Assembly: GCF_900156695.1 (NCBI RefSeq)
Contig: NZ_FTOM01000007.1
Coordinates: 1-64,000 of the forward strand
Length of the DNA stretch: 64,000 nucleotides
Reading direction: 5' to 3'
DNA from: Phaeovulum vinaykumarii
GTDB lineage: Bacteria > Pseudomonadota > Alphaproteobacteria > Rhodobacterales > Rhodobacteraceae
Shown: positions 26,906 to 35,352 of the stretch, one piece after another
Layout of the letters: each line of letters starts with the position of its first letter
How positions within the stretch are numbered: position 1 is the first letter of the stretch
Notes under the pieces: generated by a model
What the model was told of the DNA's origin: nothing
What the model saw: the letters and a program-made list of their open reading frames with translations, nothing else
The model's database searches: none
Made by a program: the position numbers and the translations under genes

Positions 26906-29203
26906 ATGACCCGTTTCGCCGCCCCCATCGCCGAGCAGATCTGGGACATGAAATACCGGCTCAAGGATGCCAACGGCACCGCGCTCGACATCTCGGTCGA
27001 GGACAGCTGGCGCCGCGTCGCCCGCGCCCTGGCCCAGACCGAGAACGACCCCGCCGCCTGGGAGGACCGCTTCTTCGACGCGCTGGCCGATTTCCGCTTC
27101 CTGCCGGCCGGGCGCATCCTGGCCGGCGCGGGCACCGGGCGGGCGGTCACGCTGTTCAACTGTTTCGTGATGGGCACCATCCCCGACAGCATGTCGGGCA
27201 TCTTCGACATGCTCAAGGAAGCCGCGCTGACCATGCAGCAGGGGGGCGGCATCGGCTATGACTTCTCGACCATCCGCCCGCGCGGCGCCGCGGTGCACGG
27301 GGTGGCGGCCGATGCCTCGGGGCCGCTGTCGTTCATGGATGTCTGGGACGCGATGTGCCGCACGATCATGTCGGCGGGCTCGCGCCGCGGCGCGATGATG
27401 GCCACGATGCGCTGCGACCACCCCGATATCGAGGATTTCATCACCGCCAAGCAGGATGCCGCCCGGCTGCGCATGTTCAACCTGTCGGTTCTGGTCACCG
27501 ATGCCTTCATGGAGGCGGTGAAGGCCGACGGCCCCTGGGAGCTGACCTTCGCCGGCAAGGTCTATCACACGCTGCCCGCGCGCGATCTGTGGAACCGGAT
27601 CATGCGCGCCACCTATGATTACGCCGAACCCGGCGTGATCTTCATCGACCGCATCAACCGGCTCAACAACCTGTCCTGGTGCGAGACGATCGCGGCCACC
27701 AACCCCTGCGGCGAACAGCCCCTGCCGCCCTATGGCGCCTGCCTGCTGGGCTCGGTCAACCTGGCGCGCCTGGTCGCCGCCCCCTTCACCCCCGCCGCGC
27801 GGCTCGATCTCGACGCGCTCGAGGAGCTGGTCCATGTCGCGGTGCGGATGATGGACAATGTCGTCGATGCCTCGCGCTTCCCGCTGCCCCAGCAGGCCGA
27901 GGAAGCCCGCCTCAAGCGCCGCATCGGCCTGGGTGTCACGGGGCTTGCCGATGCGCTGATGATGCTGGGGCTGCGCTATGGCGCCGATGATGCCGTGGCC
28001 CAGACCGAGGCCTGGATGAAGGCCATCGCCGAGGCCGCCGTCCGCGCCTCGGTGGCGCTGGCGCGCGAGAAGGGCCCCTTCCCGCTGTTCGACGCCGAGA
28101 AATTCCTGGCCTCGGGAATGATGCAGAAGCTTGACCCGGATCTGCGCGCGCAGATCGCCGAACATGGCATCCGCAACAGCCACCTGACCTCGGTCGCACC
28201 CACCGGCACGATCAGCCTTTATGCCGGCAATGTGTCCTCGGGGATCGAGCCCGTCTTCGCTCATTCCTACACCCGCAAGGTGCTGCAAAAGGACGGCTCG
28301 CGCACCGAGGAGGAAGTGGTGGATTTCGCCGTGCGGATGTGGCGCGAAACCCACGGCGACACGCCCCTGCCCGAACATTTCGTGGATGCCCAGGTGCTGG
28401 AGCCCATCGACCACCTGCGCATGCAGGCCGCAGCGCAGGCCTGGGTGGACAGCTCGATTTCCAAGACCATCAACTGCCCCGAGGACATCCCCTTCGAAAG
28501 CTTCCAGGACATCTACCTGCAAGCCTGGGAGATGGGCTGCAAGGGCTGCACCACCTACCGCCCCAATGCGGTGACGGGTTCGGTGCTGAGCGTTTCGGAA
28601 ACCAGCGACAAGACCCCCGAGGCCGACAGCGGCGCCGAGACCGTCTATCTGACCGAGCCGCTGGACCGGCCCGCGGCGCTTGAAGGCGCGACCTACAAGC
28701 TGAAATGGCCCGGCTCGGAACACGCGATCTACATCACCGTCAACGACATCGTCGAAGGTGACAAGCGCCGCCCCTTCGAGGTCTTCATCAACTCGAAGAA
28801 CATGGAACATTACGCCTGGACCGTGGCGCTGACGCGGATGATCTCGGCGGTGTTCCGGCGCGGGGGCGACGTGTCCTTCGTGGTCGAGGAGCTGAAGGCG
28901 GTGTTCGACCCGCGCGGCGGCGCCTGGATGACGGGGCGCTACATCCCCTCGATCCTGGCCGCGATCGGCGGCGTGATCGAGCGCCACATGATCTCGATCG
29001 GCTTCATCGCCGGCGAGGGGCTGGGCCTCAAGACCGACCCGCGCGCCCTGGCCGAACCCGCCGCCGCCGAGATCCCCGAGGTCGCGCCCGAGACCACCGA
29101 ACGCCCCCGCGGCCCGGCCTGCCCCAATTGCGGCGCCTATGCCATGCGCATGGTCGAGGGCTGCATGACCTGCGCCGATTGCGGCCATTCCAAATGCGGC
29201 TGA
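26906..29203 (+). CDS. nrdJ: adenosylcobalamin-dependent ribonucleotide reductase (class II)
   Basis: 765-aa enzyme that makes deoxyribonucleotides using a B12 radical, so it works with or without oxygen. The start at 26906 has AAGGAG eight bases upstream. It shows NPCGEQPLPPYGACLLGSVNL (active-site Cys), the partner Cys in LFNCFVMG, and SVAPTGTISL. The C-terminus has a four-Cys zinc-ribbon-like tail (CPNC...CADCGHSKCG) supplying the redox-active thiols. It fits the other B12 enzymes in this window. No cobalamin riboswitch is seen upstream. Confidence 0.95.
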   Translation: MTRFAAPIAEQIWDMKYRLKDANGTALDISVEDSWRRVARALAQTENDPAAWEDRFFDALADFRFLPAGRILAGAGTGRAVTLFNCFVMGTIPDSMSGIFDMLKEAALTMQQGGGIGYDFSTIRPRGAAVHGVAADASGPLSFMDVWDAMCRTIMSAGSRRGAMMATMRCDHPDIEDFITAKQDAARLRMFNLSVLVTDAFMEAVKADGPWELTFAGKVYHTLPARDLWNRIMRATYDYAEPGVIFIDRINRLNNLSWCETIAATNPCGEQPLPPYGACLLGSVNLARLVAAPFTPAARLDLDALEELVHVAVRMMDNVVDASRFPLPQQAEEARLKRRIGLGVTGLADALMMLGLRYGADDAVAQTEAWMKAIAEAAVRASVALAREKGPFPLFDAEKFLASGMMQKLDPDLRAQIAEHGIRNSHLTSVAPTGTISLYAGNVSSGIEPVFAHSYTRKVLQKDGSRTEEEVVDFAVRMWRETHGDTPLPEHFVDAQVLEPIDHLRMQAAAQAWVDSSISKTINCPEDIPFESFQDIYLQAWEMGCKGCTTYRPNAVTGSVLSVSETSDKTPEADSGAETVYLTEPLDRPAALEGATYKLKWPGSEHAIYITVNDIVEGDKRRPFEVFINSKNMEHYAWTVALTRMISAVFRRGGDVSFVVEELKAVFDPRGGAWMTGRYIPSILAAIGGVIERHMISIGFIAGEGLGLKTDPRALAEPAAAEIPEVAPETTERPRGPACPNCGAYAMRMVEGCMTCADCGHSKCG

Positions 29204-29240
29204 CCGCCCGCAGCTAGTGTAGTGCAGGATCCACTAAATC

Positions 29241-29273
29241 TTGTCCATTTCCGGGGTAATTTGTCCATTCCGG
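29241..29273 (+). repeat. short direct repeat TTGTCCATT(T)CCGG
   Basis: Two copies (29241-29254 and 29261-29273) one base different in length and 20 bases apart, in the A/T-richer stretch right after nrdJ. Their position at the edge of a region with transposase debris suggests the end of an insertion element, but no partner inverted repeat was found. Confidence 0.35.
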
Positions 29274-29286
29274 CACAGGATTAATG

Positions 29287-29321
29287 ACCACCGGCTGCGC
29301 TGCAATCGGTGGTTTCTTTTT
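29287..29321 (+). terminator. intrinsic terminator downstream of nrdJ
   Basis: A 7-bp stem (ACCACCG at 29287-29293 with CGGTGGT at 29307-29313), 13-nt loop, and a run TTCTTTTT. It lies 84 bases past the nrdJ stop. From here to 29517 nothing coding is recognised. Confidence 0.7.
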
Positions 29322-29517
29322 ATATCAGTGGCTTGATGGTCCACCTGATGTGCGGCCTTTGATGCGCTGTCGTAGCGCTTCGTCCTGGTGGGCGCCGTTG
29401 ACGGCCTGACGCGCTTTCGGCATCCCTCAGGGCAAATCCGGCCGGGTTCTTTTCAACATCCCCCTCCAGCAGAACCTCTGCCCGAGGGTGTGGCGCAATG
29501 CGCCAGAGAGGACCGCC

Positions 29518-30258
29518 ATGACGAAGATCAAGTTCATCGCTGCCCGCTTCGCCGATCCCGACGAGAATGAGCTCGCTCTCAAGCGCCGCTTCGAGAGGCA
29601 TCTGCGCAAGCCCCGTGCCTTTCAGGACGGGGTGTCCCCAAAGATGCCTGGAGACTTTGAGGATGAGTTGCGCTGGAACGAGGACCTCATCGCGGTGCAT
29701 CTCTCGGAGAAGGATCGGACCAAGGTCTTGCGTCGCGCACGTCGGGTGATGCGGGCGCGCGCCGAGGTGTCCGGGCTCAGCCATCTCAGCGCGGATGACC
29801 GGCGCGCGCTCGAGGTGTTCCGTGGCGGGGCGGATCTGGTCGGCATCGCCAGCGACCACCGCGCCGATGAGATCGCGACCGCGATCCATGCCGAGATGCC
29901 CTGGGTGGTGGCGGCGACCGACTTACCGTGGAAGGCGATGCGCCGCTCGGTGTGCGGGTGGGGGAGCCCGGATACCCCCTACCCAAGCCGCGGGAGAGCC
30001 CGCCTATCGCCCATCGCGCCCGGAGCCGGCAAGCGATCTCCGCGTGATGGGCAGCGCAGCATGGGCAAGCGGCCCGTCGGCTTGCAGGAAACACAGCCTT
30101 ACCCTGATGACTGGAACGGGGGCTCGAGGCCGCCGTTCGAGAAACGCGCGAGGAACGGCGACCTCGAGCTCTTAATTGCCATTCCAGCGCTTCCGACCGC
30201 GGGTCGCAATATGGCTCGGCCAACGATCAGGCGCTGCTCCGCAAACGTGGCATCCTGA
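29518..30258 (+). pseudogene. truncated AAA-ATPase gene (N-terminal remnant)
   Basis: Starting MTKIKFIAARFADPDENE after an AGAGGA site, about 145 residues look like the N-terminal helical region of an AAA-family ATPase found in Rhodobacteraceae accessory regions. The Walker A segment normally expected soon after the block DEIATAIHAEMPW is missing: from about 29953 the frame runs into unrelated, low-quality sequence and ends at 30258. The gene is therefore a fragment, probably cut by the insertion element whose remains follow. The family name is from memory and less certain than the truncation. Confidence 0.5.
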
Positions 30259-30486
30259 TCTCGATGTGCGGGCGCGGGATCTGCGACGACAACGCGATGT
30301 TGGAAACGGTCCTCCAGGCCATCGCGTACGAGCTCATCTGGCCGGTCGCTTGGAGATCACGCGCCCGGACCGAAAACGCCATCGCCAGATTACATCGACG
30401 GGTTCCATGATCCCGTCAGACGGCGCGCATCGCTCGGCAGTCGAAGCCCCGCCCCATTCGAGCGAAAGGCCTGGGAAGTGAGCTAA
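30192..30486 (+). pseudogene. IS3-family transposase remnant (C-terminal end of OrfB)
   Basis: Reading from 30192 gives SDRGSQYGSANDQALL and GILISMCGRGICDDNAMLE, the IS3 integrase-core signature carrying the second Asp (SDRGSQY) and the Glu (DNAMLE) of the DDE triad. The Lys normally following the Glu helix is lost. A +1 shift near 30405 is needed to continue into YIDGFHDPVRRRASLGSRSP and FERKAWEVS before a stop at 30484. The 5' two-thirds of the transposase is absent. A clear dead fragment next to a truncated gene. Confidence 0.8.
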
Positions 30487-30594
30487 ACACTCTCCGCGAA
30501 AAGCCGGGCTGGTCCACTGCGCCTTGCTGGGCTACCGCCGCTGGCGCTCGGCATTCTTGCCGCGGCGCTGTCCGGCAACGGCTGACGCGTCCCC

Positions 30595-31071
30595 TCAGGG
30601 GCTCTTGCGCAGATCGCCCAGGTCGAGCACCGGCGACGCGTCCAGATGCCCCGCATCCAGCAGCCCCGCCACCCGTTCGAGCGCGGCGACGATCATCGCC
30701 TGTTCCCAGTCGGGCAGCGCCTCGAAAGCGCTCACGTAGCGGTCATGCAGCGGGTCGGGCGCCCGGGCCAGCGCGGCGCGCCCGGCCTCGGTCACCCGGA
30801 CGTTCATCTGCCGCCGGTCGGTCTCGGAGCGCTGGCGCTCGACCAGGCCCTTGGCCACCAGCCGGTCGATCAGCGTGGTCATCGTGGCCTGCGACACCCC
30901 CATGCGCGCGGCGATCGCCTTGGGCGTCAGGATATCGGGACCGTCCAGCACCTGAAGCACGCGGATCTGCACCGGGGTCAGACCGGCCGCCCGCGCCAGC
31001 TCGCGGCCATAGAGTTCGGTCGCGCGCAGGATGCGGCGCAAGGCGACAAGGCTGATTTCGGATCGCTTCAC
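30595..31071 (-). CDS. ectR: MarR-family regulator of the ectoine genes (EctR-like)
   Basis: 158-aa winged helix-turn-helix protein of the MarR family (DNA-binding region LTPKAIAARMGVSQATMTTLIDRLVAKGLVERQ, wing DRRQMNVRVTE). It is divergent from ectABC with 238 bases between, as EctR1 is in methylotrophic and other bacteria, where it represses ectABC at low salinity. It lies directly after the mobile-element scar. Function is inferred from family and position. Confidence 0.85.
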   Translation of the reverse strand: MKRSEISLVALRRILRATELYGRELARAAGLTPVQIRVLQVLDGPDILTPKAIAARMGVSQATMTTLIDRLVAKGLVERQRSETDRRQMNVRVTEAGRAALARAPDPLHDRYVSAFEALPDWEQAMIVAALERVAGLLDAGHLDASPVLDLGDLRKSP

Positions 31072-31152
31072 GGCCCTTCTCCGGCAGATGTCGGCGGACG
31101 GTCGGCCAAACGCCGCCCAGATGCAAGCGCCACAAATTCGTCACACTAAGCA

Positions 31153-31166
31153 TAATGTCAACATAT
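31153..31166. promoter_or_regulatory. candidate EctR operator overlapping the ectR -35
   Basis: ATGT-CA-ACAT palindrome (31155-31164) with A/T flanks. On the minus strand the same bases contain TTGACA, a good -35 for ectR, so a protein bound here could block ectR itself. The whole 31072-31309 interval is distinctly A/T-richer than its surroundings. Confidence 0.4.
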
Positions 31167-31250
31167 CTGGCGCAGAACCCGCTGATACTCCAATGATTCA
31201 AGGGTTTTATGCCCATATTAAAGGCGCGAACGCCGCTTTTTATTAGCCTA

Positions 31251-31279
31251 TTGAAATTTCGCACAACGAAGTATATTTA
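31251..31279 (+). promoter_or_regulatory. putative ectA promoter
   Basis: TTGAAA (31251-31256), 17-nt spacer, TATTTA (31274-31279), 31 bases before the ectA start. One of the best promoter matches in the window. Confidence 0.6.
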
Positions 31280-31309
31280 AGACCCCGAACCAACAAAGGA
31301 CATGATCCC

Positions 31310-31849
31310 ATGGCCGAAACGATCACGGCGGTCCCTCGGGATGGCGACGCACGGATCGCGTTTCGCAAGCCGGTCCCCACCGATGGCGCCCCGGTCTGGG
31401 CCCTGATCCGGGCCTGCGCCCCGCTCGACGAGAACTCGCTCTATTGCAACCTGCTGCAATGCGACCACTTCCGCGACACCTGCATCCTGGCGGAACGCGA
31501 CGGCCAGCTTGCAGGCTGGATCTCGGGCTATCTGCTGCCCGCCGATCCGCGCACGCTGTTCGTCTGGCAAGTCGCCGTCGCGCCCGAGGCGCGCGGCCTC
31601 GGCCTGGGCCGGCAGATGCTCGAGCGCCTGCTCGACCGCCCCGAATGCCGCGACGTGACGCGGCTGCAAACCACGATCACGCCTGACAACGACGCCTCCT
31701 GGGCGCTGTTTCGCAGCCTGGCGCGCCACCGCGGCGCCCGCCTCGCGGACCGGCCGCATTTCACCCGCGCCACGCATTTCGAAGGCCGGCACGCAACCGA
31801 GCACATGGTGACGCTGCGCTTCTCGGGCGCCGCAACGCACGCCGCCTGA
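31310..31849 (+). CDS. ectA: L-2,4-diaminobutyrate N-acetyltransferase
   Basis: 179-aa GNAT enzyme that acetylates diaminobutyrate with acetyl-CoA, the second step of ectoine synthesis. Family blocks are DENSLYCNLLQCDHF, VWQVAVAPEARGLGLGRQML (CoA-binding loop) and the C-terminal EHMVTLRF. An AAAGGA site precedes the ATG. First gene of ectABC, transcribed away from ectR. Confidence 0.95.
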   Translation: MAETITAVPRDGDARIAFRKPVPTDGAPVWALIRACAPLDENSLYCNLLQCDHFRDTCILAERDGQLAGWISGYLLPADPRTLFVWQVAVAPEARGLGLGRQMLERLLDRPECRDVTRLQTTITPDNDASWALFRSLARHRGARLADRPHFTRATHFEGRHATEHMVTLRFSGAATHAA

Positions 31850-31963
31850 TCCCGCAACCCGAACACGCCCGCCCGATCACGGAGCCGGCCCGGACAGAGC
31901 TTCCGGGCCCCCTCCCCGCTCGGCCGGATGCCCCCCTTTCGTCCACAACCGAAGGAATTGCCC

Positions 31964-33250
31964 ATGTCGACCGCACCCGAAGCCGAGACCGACATCTACA
32001 CCCGCCGCGAATCCGTCGTGCGCGCCTATTGCCGCAGCTTCCCCGCAAGCTTCGTGCAAGCCCAGGGCGCCACGCTGACCGACGAACAGGGGCGGGAATA
32101 CACGGATTTCCTGGCCGGCTGTGCGTCGCTCAACTATGGGCACAACGACCCCGACATGAAGGCCGCGCTGGTCGAGCACCTGTCGCGGGATGCGCTGACC
32201 CACGGGCTGGACCTGCACACGCCGGAAAAGGCCGCCTTCCTCGAGACCTTCGAGGCGCTGGTGCTGCGTCCGCGCGGCATGGATCACCGCGTGATGATGA
32301 CCGGGCCCACCGGCACCAACGCCATCGAGGCGGCGCTGAAGCTGGCGCGCAAGGTGACGGGGCGGACGAATGTCGTGTCCTTCACCAACGGCTTTCACGG
32401 CATGACGCTGGGCGCGCTGTCGCTGACGGCGAACCTGTCCAAACGCGCCGGCGCCGGGGTGGCGCTGACCGATGTGACGCGGCTGCCCTATGACGGCGCT
32501 TTCGGCGAAGGCATCGACACGCTGACCCAGATCGAGGCGATGCTCGAGAACCCCTCCTCGGGGATGGAACCCGTCGCGGCCTTCGTGGTGGAGCTGGTGC
32601 AGGGCGAGGGCGGGCTCAACGCGGCCTCGGCGGAATGGGTGCGCGGGCTGGCGCGGCTGGCACGGGCGCATGGCGCGCTGCTCATCATCGACGACATCCA
32701 GGCCGGGATCGGCCGGGCCGGCAGCTTCTTCAGCTTCGACGGCATGGGGATCGAACCCGACATGGTGACGATGGCCAAGTCGCTGTCGGGCTATGGGCTG
32801 CCCTTCGCTTGCGTGCTGGTGCGCCCCGAGCATGACATCTGGGAACCGGCCGAGCACAACGGCACCTTCCGCGGCAACGGCCACGCCTTCGTGACCGCGC
32901 GCGTGGCGCTGGAAAAATTCTGGTCCGACGACAGCCTGACCCGCGAGGTCGCCGCCAAGTCCCGCCTGCTCGAGACGCGTCTGGGCGCGATGGCCGCGCG
33001 CATCGACGGCGCCCGCGTCAAGGGCCGCGGCATGATGCGCGGCATCGACGTGGGCAGCGGCAGCCGCGCCGCCGCCATCTGCGAGACCTGCTTCCGCTCG
33101 GGGCTGATCATCGAGACCTCGGGCGCGCATGACGAGGTGGTCAAGGTGCTGGCGCCGCTGACCATCCCCGACGCGCAATTCCGCGCCGGGCTCGACATTC
33201 TGGAAGAGGCGGTGGACAATATCGTGTCCCTGCCCATGGCTGCGGAGTAA
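31964..33250 (+). CDS. ectB: diaminobutyrate--2-oxoglutarate transaminase
   Basis: 428-aa class III aminotransferase converting aspartate semialdehyde to L-2,4-diaminobutyrate with glutamate. The PLP-binding Lys is about K272 in MVTMAKSLSGYGLP; the Asp that holds the PLP ring is in IIDDIQAGIGRAG. Start at 31964 after GAAGGA; a frame beginning at 31928 is only an extension. 114 bases after ectA and 4 bases before ectC. Confidence 0.95.
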   Translation: MSTAPEAETDIYTRRESVVRAYCRSFPASFVQAQGATLTDEQGREYTDFLAGCASLNYGHNDPDMKAALVEHLSRDALTHGLDLHTPEKAAFLETFEALVLRPRGMDHRVMMTGPTGTNAIEAALKLARKVTGRTNVVSFTNGFHGMTLGALSLTANLSKRAGAGVALTDVTRLPYDGAFGEGIDTLTQIEAMLENPSSGMEPVAAFVVELVQGEGGLNAASAEWVRGLARLARAHGALLIIDDIQAGIGRAGSFFSFDGMGIEPDMVTMAKSLSGYGLPFACVLVRPEHDIWEPAEHNGTFRGNGHAFVTARVALEKFWSDDSLTREVAAKSRLLETRLGAMAARIDGARVKGRGMMRGIDVGSGSRAAAICETCFRSGLIIETSGAHDEVVKVLAPLTIPDAQFRAGLDILEEAVDNIVSLPMAAE

Positions 33251-33254
33251 CCCC

Positions 33255-33659
33255 ATGATCGTGCGCGATTTTCATGAACTCAAGACCGGCCCGCGTGCGG
33301 TGTCGGATGCGCAATGGACCTCGGTGCGGATGCTGCTGGCCGATGACGGGATGGGCTTTTCCTTCCACATCACCACGCTGGCCGCGGGCAGCACCCACAC
33401 CTTCCACTACAAGCACCATTTCGAGAGCGTCTATTGCATCTCGGGGCGCGGGGCGATCACCGATCTGGCCACCGGCGAGACGCATGAGATCCGCCCCGGC
33501 GTGATGTATGCGCTGAACCTGCACGACCATCACACCCTGCGCGCCGACGAGGAACTGGTGATGGCCTGCTGCTTCAACCCGCCGGTGACGGGGACCGAGG
33601 TGCACCGCGCCGACGGCTCCTATGCCCCGGCCGAGGAGCTGGCGCCCGCCGACGGCTGA
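33255..33659 (+). CDS. ectC: L-ectoine synthase
   Basis: 134-aa cupin that closes N-gamma-acetyl-diaminobutyrate to ectoine. The cupin motifs are visible: FHITTLAAGSTHTFHYKHH, FESVYCISGRGAI, and YALNLHDHHTLRA with metal-binding residues. Last gene of the cluster; no ectD (hydroxylase) or dedicated aspartokinase follows. Confidence 0.96.
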   Translation: MIVRDFHELKTGPRAVSDAQWTSVRMLLADDGMGFSFHITTLAAGSTHTFHYKHHFESVYCISGRGAITDLATGETHEIRPGVMYALNLHDHHTLRADEELVMACCFNPPVTGTEVHRADGSYAPAEELAPADG

Positions 33660-33688
33660 CGCCTCCCCCGTCCAGAATGACCCGCGAA

Positions 33689-33716
33689 CGGGTCCGGCCA
33701 TGGCCGGACCCGTTTT
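33689..33716 (+). terminator. intrinsic terminator after ectC
   Basis: Perfect 11- to 12-bp inverted repeat (33689-33712) followed directly by TTTT. It lies 29 bases past the ectC stop and before the convergent nikR. Confidence 0.85.
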
Positions 33717-33790
33717 CCATTGCGCCCCGCCAGCGCGGCCCCGCAATCCGAAGCGCGCCGCATTCCGCCACCCCGCAGCCCCAGGCCGGG

Positions 33791-34285
33791 TCAGGACGCC
33801 CCGTCCTTGGGCACGAAACTTGTCTGCACGACCGTGTGGCTGTGTTCGTGACCGGCCTCGCCGGCGTGGGAATGGCGCGGGCCGGCCTCGGCCACGGGGA
33901 TCAGCGCCAGCGCGCCATGCGCCACCCCACGTTCGAGAAACAGGGCCTCGGCGCCGGCCCGCACCGCCCCCACCGAGCCCCGCGCCACCTCGACCTCGAG
34001 CGAGGTGGAATGATCCAGCGGCACCGACAGCGCCGCCAGCGTCCGGTCGTGCTGGGCCAGCCGCCGCAGCGACATCCGCGCGCCCAGATTGCGCGTGGTC
34101 TGATCCACCGTGAAGGACAGCACGCCAAGGCAGGGCGAGGTCTCGGGCGCCTCGGGGCGGGCCAGAAGCGCGCGGCGCACCAGATCGCGGATCGCCTCCG
34201 AGCGGTTCTGCGCGCCGCTTTCGGCCATGAACCGATCCAGCTCGGCCACGATCTCGTCGGTCAGGGTGATGGTGATGCGCTGCAT
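33791..34285 (-). CDS. nikR: NikR-family repressor lacking the canonical nickel ligands
   Basis: 164-aa regulator with an N-terminal ribbon-helix-helix domain (MQRITITLTDEIVAELD) and an ACT-like C-terminal domain. The DNA-reading residues R3, T5 and T7 of E. coli NikR are conserved. Aligned without gaps to E. coli NikR, its four nickel ligands H76, H87, H89 and C95 become L, S, P and S. Instead there is a ~30-residue C-terminal extension with His-rich RHSHAGEAGHEHSHT. It faces the nikKMLQO operon and a perfect NikR operator lies between. It may sense metal through the tail, or respond differently. Confidence 0.85.
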   Translation of the reverse strand: MQRITITLTDEIVAELDRFMAESGAQNRSEAIRDLVRRALLARPEAPETSPCLGVLSFTVDQTTRNLGARMSLRRLAQHDRTLAALSVPLDHSTSLEVEVARGSVGAVRAGAEALFLERGVAHGALALIPVAEAGPRHSHAGEAGHEHSHTVVQTSFVPKDGAS

Positions 34286-34298
34286 GGCGGCCCCTTCC

Positions 34299-34324
34299 TA
34301 CTCCTCCGGCCTACTCCTCCGGCG
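34299..34324. repeat. tandem 13-bp duplication in the nikR leader
   Basis: CTACTCCTCCGGC occurs twice in a row just upstream of the nikR start codon. Probably replication slippage in the leader; no function seen. Confidence 0.5.
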
Positions 34325-34446
34325 GCCGGATCAGCCTAGCAGCGGGCGGGGCGGCGCGAAAGCCGGCGCGGGGTTTGCCCCCCGGACCGCCCCCCCCCAA
34401 ATGCCGCCGAACGGCCGCGCAATCTAATCCTTGCCCGGCGCGCGAC

Positions 34447-34474
34447 GTATGACTTAGCATTCAAAACATCATAC
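34447..34474. promoter_or_regulatory. NikR-type operator
   Basis: GTATGA-N16-TCATAC, an exact match to the palindrome bound by E. coli NikR, with the canonical 16-base spacing. It is located 32 bases before the nikK start and between nikK and the divergent nikR gene, so it can control nikKMLQO. Confidence 0.85.
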
Positions 34475-34505
34475 CGCGACAGATCACCCGCAGGGAGCCC
34501 GCGCC

Positions 34506-35351
34506 ATGCCCCGATTCTTCATGCCCCAGTTCTTCATGCCCCAATTTGCCCCATTCCGTTCCGCCCATCCCGGCTCCGGCCCCGTCCCTGCCGCGCTGGC
34601 CGGCGCCGTGGTGGGGGTGGCGCTGGCCACCGCCACCCCCGCCGCCGCGCATTTCCAGGAGATCCTGCCCGCCGCGGATGTCCTGCCCGAAGGCGGTCCG
34701 GTGACGCTGGATCTGGTCTTCACCCATCCTTTCGAGACCGGCCCGGTGATGGAGATGGCGCGCCCCGCCGCGGTGGGCGTTCTGACCCCGCGCGGGCCCG
34801 TCGATCTGGCCCCCGCGCTGCGTCAGGCCCCGCGTGACGGCGCCATGGCCTGGCAGGTCACGCATGAGCTGGCCGAGCCGGGCGCCGCGATCTTTCACGT
34901 GACGCCCCAACCCTATTGGGAGCCCGCCGAGGGCAAGTTCATCGTCCATCACGCCAAGGTCGTGGTCGATGCCTATGCCTCGGGCGAGGGCTGGGACCGG
35001 ATGGTCGGCCTGCCGGTCGAGATCCGCCCGCTGACGCGCCCCACGGGTCTCTGGGCGGGCAATCTCTTCACCGGCGTCGTCACGAAAGCCGGTGCGCCGG
35101 TGCCCTTTGCCGAGATCGAGGTCGAATTCGTCAATGATCAGGGGCTCATGGCCCCGAATGACGCCTATGTGACCCAGGTCATCACCGCCGATGCCAACGG
35201 CACCTTCAGCTATGCGATGCCCTTCGCCGGCTGGTGGGGCTTTGCCGCGCTGATCGAGGCCGATCAGCCCATGACCTCGCCCGAGGGCGCGGAAGTGCCC
35301 GTCGAGGAAGGCGCGCTGATCTGGGTGCAGACCCGCGCCGCGGCCCGCTGA
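34506..35351 (+). CDS. nikK: NikK, periplasmic DUF4198 component of the nickel ECF transporter
   Basis: 281-aa exported protein. A signal peptide ends at TATPAAA, leaving a mature N-terminus HFQEILPA. The rest is the DUF4198 beta-rich (Ig-like) domain with conserved His residues (FTHPF, KFIVHHAKV). DUF4198 proteins accompany nickel/cobalt ECF transporters as NikK. The first ATG has AGGGAG upstream; two further Met codons follow within ten residues in a short repeated sequence (FFMPQ). First gene of nikKMLQO, behind a NikR operator. Confidence 0.85.
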   Translation: MPRFFMPQFFMPQFAPFRSAHPGSGPVPAALAGAVVGVALATATPAAAHFQEILPAADVLPEGGPVTLDLVFTHPFETGPVMEMARPAAVGVLTPRGPVDLAPALRQAPRDGAMAWQVTHELAEPGAAIFHVTPQPYWEPAEGKFIVHHAKVVVDAYASGEGWDRMVGLPVEIRPLTRPTGLWAGNLFTGVVTKAGAPVPFAEIEVEFVNDQGLMAPNDAYVTQVITADANGTFSYAMPFAGWWGFAALIEADQPMTSPEGAEVPVEEGALIWVQTRAAAR

Positions 35352-35352
35352 A

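Noticed and set aside
30176-30481. A 101-codon ORF over the IS3 remnant
   Set aside because: It is in the wrong frame; transposase similarity is in the frame beginning at 30192.
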